A stretch of DNA of 64,000 nucleotides, taken from positions 186,001 to 250,000 of the forward strand of contig BATO01000001.1 of the NCBI GenBank assembly GCA_000474255.1, read 5' to 3'. The stretch's first letter is position 1. Each line of letters starts with the position of its first letter. The notes under the pieces were generated by a model. The model searched no databases. It was not told the DNA's origin and saw nothing but the letters and a program-made list of their open reading frames with translations. This document shows positions 9,411 to 17,560 of this stretch, one piece after another. A program made the translations under genes and the position numbers. The DNA comes from Aquipseudomonas alcaligenes MRY13-0052. Its GTDB lineage: Bacteria; Pseudomonadota; Gammaproteobacteria; Pseudomonadales; Pseudomonadaceae.

Positions 9411-9875
9411 ATGAGCACGGAAGCCGAAAACCCCTTCCAGACCCCTACCGCCGAGCTGCTGGCGCCGACTACCGGCACCGAGCATCTGCGCCTCTACAGC
9501 ATCCCCGGCATCGGCATCGCCACCTTCTTCGGCACGCCGCTGGCGGGGGCTTATGTCATCGCCGCCAATCTCAAGGCGATGGGGCGGGGTGGCGAGACCG
9601 GGAAGCTCTGGGCCGTCTCGATCGGTTTCTTCATCGCGATAATCGTCGCCGGTGCCCTGCTGCCGGAGAACGTGCCCGCCATCGTGTTCGGCGTGGTCCA
9701 GGTTGTTGCGATGAATGCCTATGCCCGGCAGCTGTTCGGTACGCAAGTGGACCAGCACAAGATCGCCAATGGCGCGTTCTTCTCGTTGTGGCGCAGCGTG
9801 GGCATCGGCCTGCTGTTCATGCTGGGGTTCATCGTCGCCATGGTGCCGGTCCTTCTGCTGTTCGGGCTCGTCTGA
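9411..9875 (+). CDS. Small inner-membrane protein of unknown function
   Basis: 154 residues, not recognised. A hydrophilic N-terminus of about 30 residues is followed by four predicted membrane segments at about 33-57, 69-90, 93-111 and 129-154. The ATG at 9411 has GGAG at 9401-9404; an upstream in-frame ATG at 9366 is less likely. It is monocistronic: free-standing promoter region upstream and a strong bidirectional terminator downstream. Function not inferable from sequence. Confidence 0.7.
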   Translation: MSTEAENPFQTPTAELLAPTTGTEHLRLYSIPGIGIATFFGTPLAGAYVIAANLKAMGRGGETGKLWAVSIGFFIAIIVAGALLPENVPAIVFGVVQVVAMNAYARQLFGTQVDQHKIANGAFFSLWRSVGIGLLFMLGFIVAMVPVLLLFGLV

Positions 9876-9886
9876 GCCGTTGCCAT

Positions 9887-9920
9887 GAAAAACGCCGGGC
9901 ATTGCCCGGCGTTTTCGTTT
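9887..9920. terminator. Bidirectional terminator between the small membrane protein and the old yellow enzyme gene
   Basis: Stem AACGCCGGGC / GCCCGGCGTT with loop ATT, A-run on the left and T-run on the right, serving the convergent genes ending at 9875 (+) and 9931 (-). Confidence 0.85.
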
Positions 9921-9930
9921 CAGCCCCCGT

Positions 9931-11034
9931 TCAACCCAGGGTCGGGTAGTCGGTGTAGCCGGCTTCGGCGCCACCGTAGAAGGTGTTGGCGTCCGGTTGG
10001 TTGAGGGGCGCGTCCTGGCGCAGGCGTTCCACCAGGTCGGGGTTGGCGATGTAGGGGCGACCGAAGGCGACGGCGTCGGCCAGGCCGGTGCTCAGGGCGG
10101 CTTCGGCGCTGCTGCTGTCCAGGCCACCGGCGAGGATGATCTTGCCCTGGTAGCGGTCGCGCAGTTCACGCAGCAGGTCGTCGAAGCCTTCGAAGGTGCC
10201 GCCGAGCCAGTCCGGCTTGTTGATGTGCAGGTAGGCGAGGTTGCGGCTGTTCAGCTGCTCCACCAGGTAGCCGAAGGTTTCGCGCGGGTTGGCGTCGCTG
10301 ATGTCGCCGAAGGTGCCCATGGGGGAAATACGCACGCCCACGCGACCGCTGTCGCCGGTGGTGGCGATCACGGCGTCGATCACCTGCAGTACCAAGCGCG
10401 CGCGGTTCGCAGCCGAGCCACCGTAGGCGTCGGTGCGCTGGTTGCTGCCGGAGCAGAGGAACTGGTCCAGCAGGTAGCCGTTGGCGGCGTGCACCTCCAC
10501 GCCGTCGAAACCGGCGCGCAGGGCGTTGGCCGTGCCCTGGGCGTAGGCGGCGACCACGCCGGGGAGTTCGTCGATCTCCAGGGCACGGGGCTTGGCGGTG
10601 GGTTCGCGGTGGTGACTGCCGTCGGCTTCCTGCACATAGCAATCAGCCTTGGCCTGGATGGCGGAGGGGGCGACGGGGTCGACGCCGCCCGGTTGCAGCA
10701 GCGGGTGGGAGATGCGCCCCACGTGCCAGAGCTGCAGGACGATGCGGCCGCCCTTGTCATGCACGGCGCGGGTGACCTTCTTCCAGCCTTCGATCTGTTC
10801 GGCGCTGTGGATGCCCGGGGTCCAGGCATAGCCCTGGCCTTCGGGGCAGACCTGGGTGGCTTCGCTGATGATCAGGCCGGCGCCGGCGCGCTGGGCGTAG
10901 TAGGTGGCATTGAGTTCGCTGGGGATGTTGCCGGGTTGCAGGCTGCGCTGGCGGGTGAGGGGCGCCATCACCACCGCGTTGGGGAGCTGGAGGCTGCCCA
11001 GTCGGGAGGGCTGGAACAGGTTGCGTGCGGTCAT
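9931..11034 (-). CDS. Old yellow enzyme family FMN oxidoreductase (NemA/XenB-like alkene reductase)
   Basis: 367 residues, TIM-barrel flavoenzyme reducing activated C=C bonds, quinones, N-ethylmaleimide or nitro compounds with NAD(P)H. Family signatures are the N-terminal LFQPSRLGSLQLPNAVVMAPL, the substrate-binding His-Asn pair in VHAANGYL, and LCSGSNQRTDAYGG. The start at 11034 (MTARNLFQP) is favoured over an upstream in-frame ATG because GGAG lies about 10 bases ahead. It is divergent from an HxlR regulator with only 114 bases between starts, so control by that regulator is likely. The exact substrate class is not determined. Confidence 0.9.
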   Translation of the reverse strand: MTARNLFQPSRLGSLQLPNAVVMAPLTRQRSLQPGNIPSELNATYYAQRAGAGLIISEATQVCPEGQGYAWTPGIHSAEQIEGWKKVTRAVHDKGGRIVLQLWHVGRISHPLLQPGGVDPVAPSAIQAKADCYVQEADGSHHREPTAKPRALEIDELPGVVAAYAQGTANALRAGFDGVEVHAANGYLLDQFLCSGSNQRTDAYGGSAANRARLVLQVIDAVIATTGDSGRVGVRISPMGTFGDISDANPRETFGYLVEQLNSRNLAYLHINKPDWLGGTFEGFDDLLRELRDRYQGKIILAGGLDSSSAEAALSTGLADAVAFGRPYIANPDLVERLRQDAPLNQPDANTFYGGAEAGYTDYPTLG

Positions 11035-11106
11035 GGTTCGATCTCCATCGGCTGCATTCGGCATGAATGTGGCGGTCGATTATGCAGGTGGCATTCTTGC
11101 TGACAA

Positions 11107-11144
11107 GTACGTACGATTCTGGCAGTCACTTACTAGCGGGTAAG
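11107..11144. promoter_or_regulatory. Candidate operator(s) in the oxidoreductase/HxlR divergent region
   Basis: Two palindromes lie just ahead of the regulator gene: GTACGTAC at 11107-11114 and the inverted repeat CTTACtagcggGTAAG at 11129-11144, four bases before the HxlR start. The placement fits autorepression and control of the divergent oxidoreductase gene. Binding is inferred only. Confidence 0.45.
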
Positions 11145-11148
11145 CAAT

Positions 11149-11514
11149 ATGAGCGAACACGAGCCGATCGCCACCGAATCCAAGCGTCTGGTTTCGGGCG
11201 ACAAGGTCTACAACACGCCGGTGGAGGTGACGCTGGATGTGATCGGCGGCAAGTGGAAGTCGCTGCTGGTGTATCACCTGATGAAGGAGGCGCTGCGCTT
11301 CTCCGAGCTCAAGCGCCGGGTGCCGGGCATCACCGAAAAGATGCTGACCCAGCAGCTGCGCGAGCTGGAGCACGATGGCGTACTGTCGCGCACGGTGTTC
11401 GCCGAGGTGCCGCCGCGTGTGGAGTACCGCCTCACCGAGCATGGCGCCAGCCTGCAGCCGGTGCTGGAGGCGATGTGCGCCTGGGGTCGCTGCCACTGGC
11501 AGCAACAGGGCTAG
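11149..11514 (+). CDS. HxlR (DUF24)-family winged-helix transcriptional regulator
   Basis: 121 residues. The HxlR signature is clear: VIGGKWKSLLVYHL, RFSELKRRVPGITEKMLTQQ and LEHDGVLSRTVF...VEYRLTEHG make up the winged helix. Members such as YodB and HypR sense quinones or disulfide stress through cysteines and often sit beside the reductase they control. Here two cysteines lie near the C-terminus in MCAWGRCHW, not at the N-terminal position used by YodB, so any redox sensing would differ. The divergent position suggests it regulates the old yellow enzyme gene. The ribosome site is weak. Confidence 0.9.
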   Translation: MSEHEPIATESKRLVSGDKVYNTPVEVTLDVIGGKWKSLLVYHLMKEALRFSELKRRVPGITEKMLTQQLRELEHDGVLSRTVFAEVPPRVEYRLTEHGASLQPVLEAMCAWGRCHWQQQG

Positions 11515-11544
11515 AGATGCACACCGGGTTATCCCCGGAAAAAC

Positions 11545-11570
11545 AAAACCCCGCCGATTGGCGGGGTTTT
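11545..11570. terminator. Bidirectional terminator between hxlR-type regulator and leuA
   Basis: Perfect 11-bp stem AAAACCCCGCC / GGCGGGGTTTT (11545-11555 with 11560-11570), loop GATT. Serves both convergent genes. Confidence 0.9.
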
Positions 11571-11587
11571 CATTGGCTGGCCGGGTG

Positions 11588-13258
11588 TCAGGCGGCTTCG
11601 GCTTCGGTCTGGCTCAGGGCGCGGTTGAGGGCGCTGAACAGGGCACGGAAGCTGGCGGTGGTGATGTTCTCGTCGATGCCGATGCCGTGCAGCGCGCGGC
11701 CACCGTCGAGGCGCAGTTCGATATAGGCCGCGGCCTTGGCGTTGGCGCCGCCACCGATGGCGTGCTCGGAGTAGTCCATGATCTCCACCTTCACCGGCAG
11801 GCTGGCCACCAGGGCTTCCAGCGGGCCCTTGCCCATGCCGCGCAGGTGCTGGGTCTCGCCCTTGATCTGCACTTCGATGTCCACGGCGCTGGTGCCGTTC
11901 TCTTCCTGCAGGCGGTGGCCTTTCAGGGTGTAGGGCGTGGTGGCTTGCAGGTACTCGCTGTCGAGCAGCTTGTAGATCTGTTCGGCGGTCATCTCCAGGC
12001 CGAGGCGGTCGGTCTCGCGTTGCACCACCTGGCTGAATTCGATCTGCATGCGACGCGGCAGGCTGATGCCGTATTCCTGCTCCAGCAGGAAGGTGATGCC
12101 GCCCTTGCCCGACTGGCTGTTGACGCGGATCACCGCCTCGTAGCTGCGGCCGATGTCGGCCGGGTCGATCGGCAGGTAGGGCACTTCCCAGACACCGTCT
12201 TCCTTCTGCTGGGCGAAGCCCTTGCGGATGGCGTCCTGGTGGGAGCCGGAGAAGGCGGTGTGCACCAGGTCGCCCACATAGGGGTGACGCGGGTGGACCG
12301 GCAGCTGGTTGCACTCCTCGACCACCTTGCGCACGGCGTCGATGTCGGAGAAGTCCAGCTGCGGGTGCAGGCCCTGGGTGTACATGTTCAGCGCCAGGGT
12401 CACCAGGTCGACGTTGCCGGTGCGCTCGCCGTTGCCGAACAGGCAGCCTTCGACGCGGTCGGCGCCGGCCATCAGGCCCAACTCGGTGGCGGCCACGCCG
12501 GTGCCACGGTCGTTGTGGGTGTGCAGGCTGATGATCACGCTGTCACGTTTGTTGATGTGACGGCCGAACCACTCGATCTGGTCGGCGTAGACGTTCGGCG
12601 TGGCGCATTCCACGGTGGCCGGCAGGTTGAGGATGATCTTGTTGGTCGGGGTCGGTTCCCAGACGTCGATCACCGCGTTGCACACTTCCAGGGAGAAGTC
12701 CTGCTCGGTGGAGCTGAAGATTTCCGGCGAGTACTGGAAGGTCCACTGGGTTTCCGGCTGCTTGGCGGCCAGTTGCTTGATCAGGCGGGCGGCGCCGGTG
12801 GCGATGTCGATCACGCCCTGGCGGTCCTGGTTGAAGACGATGCGGCGGAAGGACGGCGCGGTGGCGTTGTAGACGTGGACGATGGCCTTCTTCGCGCCCT
12901 TGAGGGATTCGAAGGTGCGGGTGATCAGGTCTTCGCGGGCCTGGGTCAGCACCTGGATGGTGACGTCATCCGGGATGTGGCCGTTCTCGATCAGCTCGCG
13001 AACGAAGTCGAAGTCGGTCTGCGAAGCGGAGGGGAAGGCCACCTCGATTTCCTTCAGGCCCACCTGCACCAGGGTCTTGAAGAAGCGCATCTTCTTCTGC
13101 GCGTCCATCGGCTCGATCAGCGACTGGTTGCCGTCGCGCAGGTCGGAGCTGCACCAGATCGGCACTTCGGTGATGGTCTTCGACGGCCAGGTGCGGTCGG
13201 GCAGGTTGATGGCGGGGAAGGCGCGGTACTTGCGAGACGGGTCGTTGAGCATGCTCAT
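11588..13258 (-). CDS. leuA: 2-isopropylmalate synthase
   Basis: 556 residues. First committed step of leucine synthesis: acetyl-CoA plus 2-oxoisovalerate gives 2-isopropylmalate. The N-terminal TIM barrel carries the catalytic and metal motif [11 protein letters not shown] and the metal-binding HTHNDRG; a C-terminal leucine-binding allosteric domain follows. The start at 13258 ([12 protein letters not shown]) is preceded by AAGGA about 9 bases away; open sequence upstream is not coding-like. Size equals that of Pseudomonas LeuA. A leucine-rich leader ORF lies 77 bases upstream, pointing to translation-coupled attenuation by leucyl-tRNA supply. Confidence 0.96.
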   Translation of the reverse strand: MSMLNDPSRKYRAFPAINLPDRTWPSKTITEVPIWCSSDLRDGNQSLIEPMDAQKKMRFFKTLVQVGLKEIEVAFPSASQTDFDFVRELIENGHIPDDVTIQVLTQAREDLITRTFESLKGAKKAIVHVYNATAPSFRRIVFNQDRQGVIDIATGAARLIKQLAAKQPETQWTFQYSPEIFSSTEQDFSLEVCNAVIDVWEPTPTNKIILNLPATVECATPNVYADQIEWFGRHINKRDSVIISLHTHNDRGTGVAATELGLMAGADRVEGCLFGNGERTGNVDLVTLALNMYTQGLHPQLDFSDIDAVRKVVEECNQLPVHPRHPYVGDLVHTAFSGSHQDAIRKGFAQQKEDGVWEVPYLPIDPADIGRSYEAVIRVNSQSGKGGITFLLEQEYGISLPRRMQIEFSQVVQRETDRLGLEMTAEQIYKLLDSEYLQATTPYTLKGHRLQEENGTSAVDIEVQIKGETQHLRGMGKGPLEALVASLPVKVEIMDYSEHAIGGGANAKAAAYIELRLDGGRALHGIGIDENITTASFRALFSALNRALSQTEAEAA

Positions 13259-13335
13259 GGGGAAATCCTTGTTCTGATGGGCCTGATGACGGCGGCCGGC
13301 CAAATGAAATGCGGGGTGAAGCAGGGCGTCGCGAT

Positions 13336-13413
13336 TCAGCTACGCAGTCGTGGGCTGACCAGACGTAGGCAGGCGTGTTGACGCAGGAGGATGAGGGTGT
13401 GAGCGGTTTTCAT
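13336..13413 (-). CDS. leuA leader peptide
   Basis: Short ORF of 25 residues directly upstream of leuA and in the same direction, with ATG at 13413 and TGA ending at 13336. It begins [18 protein letters not shown] and contains six leucines, three of them within residues 7-10, an enrichment typical of attenuation peptides. AGGG lies about 9 bases before the ATG. The expected role is ribosome stalling at Leu codons when leucyl-tRNA is scarce, changing folding of the 77-base region before leuA. I do not see an unambiguous terminator hairpin with a T-run, so the downstream mechanism is open. Confidence 0.75.
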   Translation of the reverse strand: MKTAHTLILLRQHACLRLVSPRLRS

Positions 13414-13542
13414 GCCGACAACCCTATTCACTCGGGTTGAATATGGCAAGGCTTGTCAGAAAATTGGTGATTTCGTGCGAAGGGATTGGTGAGGTGAGAG
13501 ATTCTTGCTCGGAGGGAGGACAAACGTAGCGAGAATTGCGCG

Positions 13543-15213
13543 TCAGCCGAGGAGCGAGAGTACCGCCTGGGGCATCTGGTTGGCCTGCACCAGCATGCTT
13601 TGGGCCGCCTGCCGGAGAATCTGCTGGGACGCGAGGGTGGCGGACTCCGAGGCGAAGTCCGCATCGGTGATGCGCGAGCGGCTGGCGCTGGCGTTCTCGG
13701 CGATGTTCTGCAGGTTGGCGACGGTGTTGTCCAGGCGGTTCTGGATGGCACCCATGTAGGCCCGCTGGCGGTCCACGTAGGCGAGGGCGTCGTCGATGTC
13801 CATCACCGCCAGGCCCGGGGTCTTGATCAGGTTGACGTTGTTCAGCGCCATTGCCCCGGTGTTGAAGGAGGCGAGCCCGACGTCGATGGTTTCCCAGGCA
13901 TTGGCGCCCACCTGCAGCGAGGTCTGCACGCCGTTACCGGTGGCGTTGGCGTCGAACAGCTTGGGCTCTTCCAGCGTGAAGCCCAGTGAGCCGGGCGTAC
14001 CGGTGCCGCGGTTGGGCAGCACGTTTTCGGCGGTGAGCACATCGCCACCGTCGGCATCGAAGCCGCCGATGGCGCCGGTGTCCTCGTTGGTCAGGTCCAT
14101 CCCGGCGATGAACGCGGCGCCGTTGGCGGAGAACTGGGTGCCGAAGTCGGCTGCACTGGCGAAGGCGCCACGGCTGGCGTTGGCCAGGGCGTCGTCGAGG
14201 GTGGAGTTGGCGTGGCCCGCCAGGTACTGCATCACGTCCTTGATGCCGTTGCCGCCGGCGGCCTTGATCTCGGCGTGCATGTAGCGCACCGCGGCGTAGG
14301 AGGCGGAGTAGCCGGCGCTGTTGCCGATGCCGCCGAAGGCGCCCACCACCGCGCCGATGCTGCTGGCGGCGATGTCACTGCGCAGGCGTTCGTCGGCGCC
14401 TTGCACGGCTTCCGCGGTGCCTTCCTTGAACCAGCCGGGCAGGGCGTTGAAGTTCATCGCCCGGCCCATCACCGCGTGGGTCATCTCGTGGGCCAGGACG
14501 CGGTCGGTGTACTGGCCCGGGTTGTTGCCGCCGTTGGGCAGGCTGGACCCATCGAAGTAGGCCAGGTTCACGTCGAGCACCTGGTTGTAGTACTTGCCCC
14601 CGGCACCGGGCGAGCCGGCGACCGAGGCGAGGGTTGTGCTGGAGGGGTCGTTGCTCAGAGTGATCTTCAGCGTGGCGCCGTCGGCCTTGATGCCGTAGGC
14701 GTCGAAGACGCGCTGCTCGCCCTCGCTGATCCAGAAGCCCTTGAGCGAGTTGAGCACCGCGCGCTCGTCCAGCTTGCCCAATTGCGAGCCGGAGGCCTGG
14801 CTGAAGATCTTGCGGCCGCCGAAGGTGGTGGTCTCGTTGACCCGGTTGATCTCTTCCAGGAGCTTCTGCGCCTCCTGGTTCAGTGCGGCGCGATCGGTCT
14901 CGGTGTTGGAGCCGTTCATGGCCTGGAGGCCGAGCGTACGGATGCGCTGCAGGGCGGTAGTCACGCTTTCCAGCGCGCCTTCTCCCACCTGCAGCATCGA
15001 CATGCCGTCATTCGCGTTCCGCGTGGCGACGTTGAGCCCACGCACCTGGGATGTAAGGGCGTTGGAGATCTGCAAACCGGCGGCATCATCCTTGGCGCTG
15101 TTGATGCGCTGGCCGGTCGACAGACGCTGCATGGCCTTACCCAGTGCGTTGTCCGTGTTGCTCAACTGTCTACGCGTGAACGAGGAGGCGATGTTGGTAT
15201 TGACCGTCAGCAT
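13543..15213 (-). CDS. Flagellin with internal zinc metallopeptidase domain (flagellinolysin type)
   Basis: 556 residues. The N-terminus is a flagellin D0/D1 domain (about 1-145: MLTVNTNIASSFTRRQL, LSTGQRINSAKDDAAGLQIS), and the C-terminus (about 455-556) is the matching flagellin domain ending ILRQAAQSMLVQANQMPQAV. Between them the usual antigenic region is replaced by a peptidase-like domain (about 160-400) with HEMTH at 242-246 and a downstream glutamate candidate ligand (E264 or E268 in WFKEGTAE), a gluzincin-like layout. Flagellins of this architecture are described as flagellinolysins that form proteolytic filaments. The gene is an orphan: no fliD, fliS, flaG or other flagellar gene adjoins it. 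The start is the canonical flagellin N-terminus. A FliA-type promoter lies 44 bases upstream. Confidence 0.93.
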   Translation of the reverse strand: MLTVNTNIASSFTRRQLSNTDNALGKAMQRLSTGQRINSAKDDAAGLQISNALTSQVRGLNVATRNANDGMSMLQVGEGALESVTTALQRIRTLGLQAMNGSNTETDRAALNQEAQKLLEEINRVNETTTFGGRKIFSQASGSQLGKLDERAVLNSLKGFWISEGEQRVFDAYGIKADGATLKITLSNDPSSTTLASVAGSPGAGGKYYNQVLDVNLAYFDGSSLPNGGNNPGQYTDRVLAHEMTHAVMGRAMNFNALPGWFKEGTAEAVQGADERLRSDIAASSIGAVVGAFGGIGNSAGYSASYAAVRYMHAEIKAAGGNGIKDVMQYLAGHANSTLDDALANASRGAFASAADFGTQFSANGAAFIAGMDLTNEDTGAIGGFDADGGDVLTAENVLPNRGTGTPGSLGFTLEEPKLFDANATGNGVQTSLQVGANAWETIDVGLASFNTGAMALNNVNLIKTPGLAVMDIDDALAYVDRQRAYMGAIQNRLDNTVANLQNIAENASASRSRITDADFASESATLASQQILRQAAQSMLVQANQMPQAVLSLLG

Positions 15214-15231
15214 CCCGTTTCTCGCTCGCAC

Positions 15232-15248
15232 TACCGGAAATTCCGGTA
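15232..15248. promoter_or_regulatory. Palindrome at the predicted transcription start of the proteolytic flagellin gene
   Basis: TACCGGAAATTCCGGTA, two perfect 8-bp arms around one base, placed between the predicted -10 element and the ATG. Either an operator or a 5' UTR hairpin; which one is not decidable from sequence. Confidence 0.55.
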
Positions 15249-15256
15249 TCGACACT

Positions 15257-15283
15257 GCATCGGCGGGCGTACTGGCTTCTTGA
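15257..15283 (-). promoter_or_regulatory. FliA (sigma-28) type promoter for the proteolytic flagellin
   Basis: Read on the minus strand: TCAAG (15283-15279), exactly 14 bases, then GCCGATGC (15264-15257). This matches the flagellar sigma-28 pattern TAAAG/TCAAG-N14-GCCGATAA with correct spacing. Its -10 end is 44 bases from the ATG. Confidence 0.8.
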
Positions 15284-15295
15284 TGCCGCTTCGGC

Positions 15296-16594
15296 TCAGG
15301 CCGACGAGTGGTCGAAAGCTGCGGGAGCCGGGGCTTGTGGCTGCTGGGCGGGCAGCCGCAGCTCACGCATGTCGGCGCCGCTCGGGTGCTGGAACACGCG
15401 CAAGCCGAACTCCGGGAGGATCGCCAGCAGGTGGTCGAAGATGTCCGACTGGATAGCCTCGTAGCGCGCCCAGGCCGTGGTGTTGGTGAAGCAATACAGC
15501 TCCAGCGGCAGGCCGTCGGCGGTGGGGTTCAACTGGCGCACCAGCAGGGTCATGTCCTTGCGGATGTCGTCGTTGTGGCGCAGGTAGTTCTCCACGTAGG
15601 CGCGGAAGGTCCCCAGGTTGGTCAGCTGGCGGCTGTTGACCGGCACCCGCAGCGGCTCGTCGAGCTGGCTGTTCCAGCTCAGCAGTTCGCTCTCCTTGGC
15701 CTTCAGGTACTGATCCAGCAGGCGGAAGCGGCGCAACTGGGCGATCTCGTCGGCGACGAGGAAGTGCACGCTGTTCTGGTCCAGGTAGATGGAGCGCTTG
15801 ATGCGCCGGCCGCCGGATTCCTGCATGCCGCGCCAGTTCTTGAACGAGTCGGTGATGAAGCGCTTGGTGGGGATGGTGGTGATGGTCTTGTCCCAGTTCT
15901 GCACCTTCACCGTGTGCAGGGCGATGTCGATCACGTCGCCGTCGGCGTTCAGCTGCGGCATCTCGATCCAGTCACCCACGCGGATCACGTCGTTGGAGGA
16001 GATCTGCACGCTGGCCACCAGGGACAGCAGGGTGTCCTGGAATATCAGCATCAGCACGGCCGCCATGGCACCCAGGCCGGAGAGCAGAATCAGCGGCGAG
16101 CGGTCGATCAGGGTGGCGACCATGAGGATCGCGCAGATGGCGAACACCAGGATCTTGATCACCTGCAGGTAGCCCTTGATCGGGTGCAGGTGAGCGTCCT
16201 TGCGCAACTGGTAGAGGGTGTTGATCAGGTCGAGCAGGGCGCTCAGGGCCAGCGCGATGGTCAGCACGATGAAGGCGCCGCAGACGTTGCGCACTACGGT
16301 GACCAGGGTTTCCGGCAGGCCGGGGATCAGGACCACGCCGCTGGAGAGGATCAGTGCCGGCACGATATTGGCCAGCCGCTTGATCATGCCGTTCTCGCCC
16401 AGGTGCGTGTTGCGGCCTACGGCGGTGGCGCTCAGGGCGCGATAGAGCCCGCGCACGAGAATGCGCTTGACCATCCAGTTGGCCAGCCAGGCACCCAGTA
16501 CCAGCAGGGTGGAGGCGCAGAGAGTGAGGAGTTCGGGGTGGCCCTTCAGCCAGTCCATCCAGGTTGCCAGCTCGTGGGGCATGTGCGGCTCCAT
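15296..16594 (-). CDS. YbdG-like mechanosensitive channel, MscS family
   Basis: 432 residues. An N-terminal set of about five membrane segments is followed by an MscS-type pore and beta domain: the segment IDRSPLILLSGLGAMAAVLM leads into FQDTLLSLVASVQI and DVIRVGDWIEMPQLNADGDV, then the NWDKTITTIPTKRFITDSFKN region typical of YbdG/miniconductance channels. Expected role is relief of hypo-osmotic pressure at the inner membrane. Two starts are possible, ATG at 16594 or at 16582; the second has GGAG about 8 bases ahead. It is upstream of the flagellin gene on the same strand, with 82 bases between. Confidence 0.88.
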   Translation of the reverse strand: MEPHMPHELATWMDWLKGHPELLTLCASTLLVLGAWLANWMVKRILVRGLYRALSATAVGRNTHLGENGMIKRLANIVPALILSSGVVLIPGLPETLVTVVRNVCGAFIVLTIALALSALLDLINTLYQLRKDAHLHPIKGYLQVIKILVFAICAILMVATLIDRSPLILLSGLGAMAAVLMLIFQDTLLSLVASVQISSNDVIRVGDWIEMPQLNADGDVIDIALHTVKVQNWDKTITTIPTKRFITDSFKNWRGMQESGGRRIKRSIYLDQNSVHFLVADEIAQLRRFRLLDQYLKAKESELLSWNSQLDEPLRVPVNSRQLTNLGTFRAYVENYLRHNDDIRKDMTLLVRQLNPTADGLPLELYCFTNTTAWARYEAIQSDIFDHLLAILPEFGLRVFQHPSGADMRELRLPAQQPQAPAPAAFDHSSA

Positions 16595-16735
16595 GTCAGC
16601 GGTGGGATCGGGCCGGCCGTTGCGGCGGGCCTCCGGAGCTGGCGGACCTTAGCAAAAATGCGCCGCTTGGCCCAGGCGACGTCTGTAAGGGGAATTGTAT
16701 GGCGTGGCCGGCGGCGGGCTATTCCGCGCCGGAGG

Positions 16736-17557
16736 TCAGGGCTTGAAGGCGCCGATGAAGATGGCCGGGTCGACACGCGCATCGTTGAGGCTGACGTTCC
16801 AGTGCATATGCGGCCCGGTGGCCCGGCCGGTGGCACCGACGCGGCCGACCACGCCGCCGCGCGGCAGTTGCTGGCCGAGCTTCACGTCCACTTTCGACAT
16901 GTGGCAGAGCATGCTGATCAGCCCCTGGCCGTGGTCGACGAACACCGTCTTGCCATTGAAGAAGTAGTCGCCGATGAGCACCACCTTGCCGGCCGCCGGT
17001 GCCTTGATCGGCGTACCGGCGCCCACGGCGAAGTCCAGGCCCGAGTGCGGGTTGCGCTCCTCGCCGTTGAAGAAGCGGCGCAGGCCGAAGGGGCTGGAGA
17101 GCGGCCCGTTCACCGGCTTGTCGAACAGCAGGTTGCTCGGCGTGCCCGGGGTGAAGCTGCGGTAGGCGCGGGTCTGCTCGGCCAGTTCGCGATCGATGCG
17201 CTTGAGGTCCTCGGGCAGCGGGTTCACCTGGCGGGTGTTCTTCAGGGTGATGCGCTGTTCCTTGTAGTGCTTGCTGCCGACGCTGAAGGACAGGCTGCGA
17301 CCGTCGCTCACCTTCAATTGCTGGGTGCCGGCCTGGGTGCCGAGGGGAATGCCGACGATGGCGATCCAGTCGCGGCCCTCTTCCTTCACCACCAGCACGG
17401 GCTTGTCCTGGAAGCGCGCCGTCGGCGCCGTGGCGCCCTGGCCCAGTTGCACCACGGCAACGCCGCCGGGCACCGGTTTGTTCAGCAGGCGGCTGATGAA
17501 GCCTTCGGCCTGGGCGGGGAGGGTGACGACGAGAAGCAGGGCGAGCAGCAGGCGCAT
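16736..17557 (-). CDS. Exported M23 family peptidase (LytM/lysostaphin domain)
   Basis: 273 residues. Signal peptide at about 1-17 ending AQA. An N-terminal beta domain is followed by the zinc peptidase M23 domain at about 155-265, with ligands in HSGLDF and the HMHW motif near the C-terminus. Predicted to cleave or regulate cleavage of peptidoglycan cross-bridges in the periplasm. The key residues look intact, so an active enzyme is likely. It starts 3 bases after the xseA stop, on the same strand, suggesting co-transcription with xseA. Confidence 0.9.
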   Translation of the reverse strand: MRLLLALLLVVTLPAQAEGFISRLLNKPVPGGVAVVQLGQGATAPTARFQDKPVLVVKEEGRDWIAIVGIPLGTQAGTQQLKVSDGRSLSFSVGSKHYKEQRITLKNTRQVNPLPEDLKRIDRELAEQTRAYRSFTPGTPSNLLFDKPVNGPLSSPFGLRRFFNGEERNPHSGLDFAVGAGTPIKAPAAGKVVLIGDYFFNGKTVFVDHGQGLISMLCHMSKVDVKLGQQLPRGGVVGRVGATGRATGPHMHWNVSLNDARVDPAIFIGAFKP

Positions 17558-17560
17558 CTA

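Noticed and set aside
9179-9949. Plus-strand open frame overlapping the end of the metalloprotease and the small membrane protein gene
   Set aside because: Out of frame with both better-supported genes and Arg/Pro-rich.
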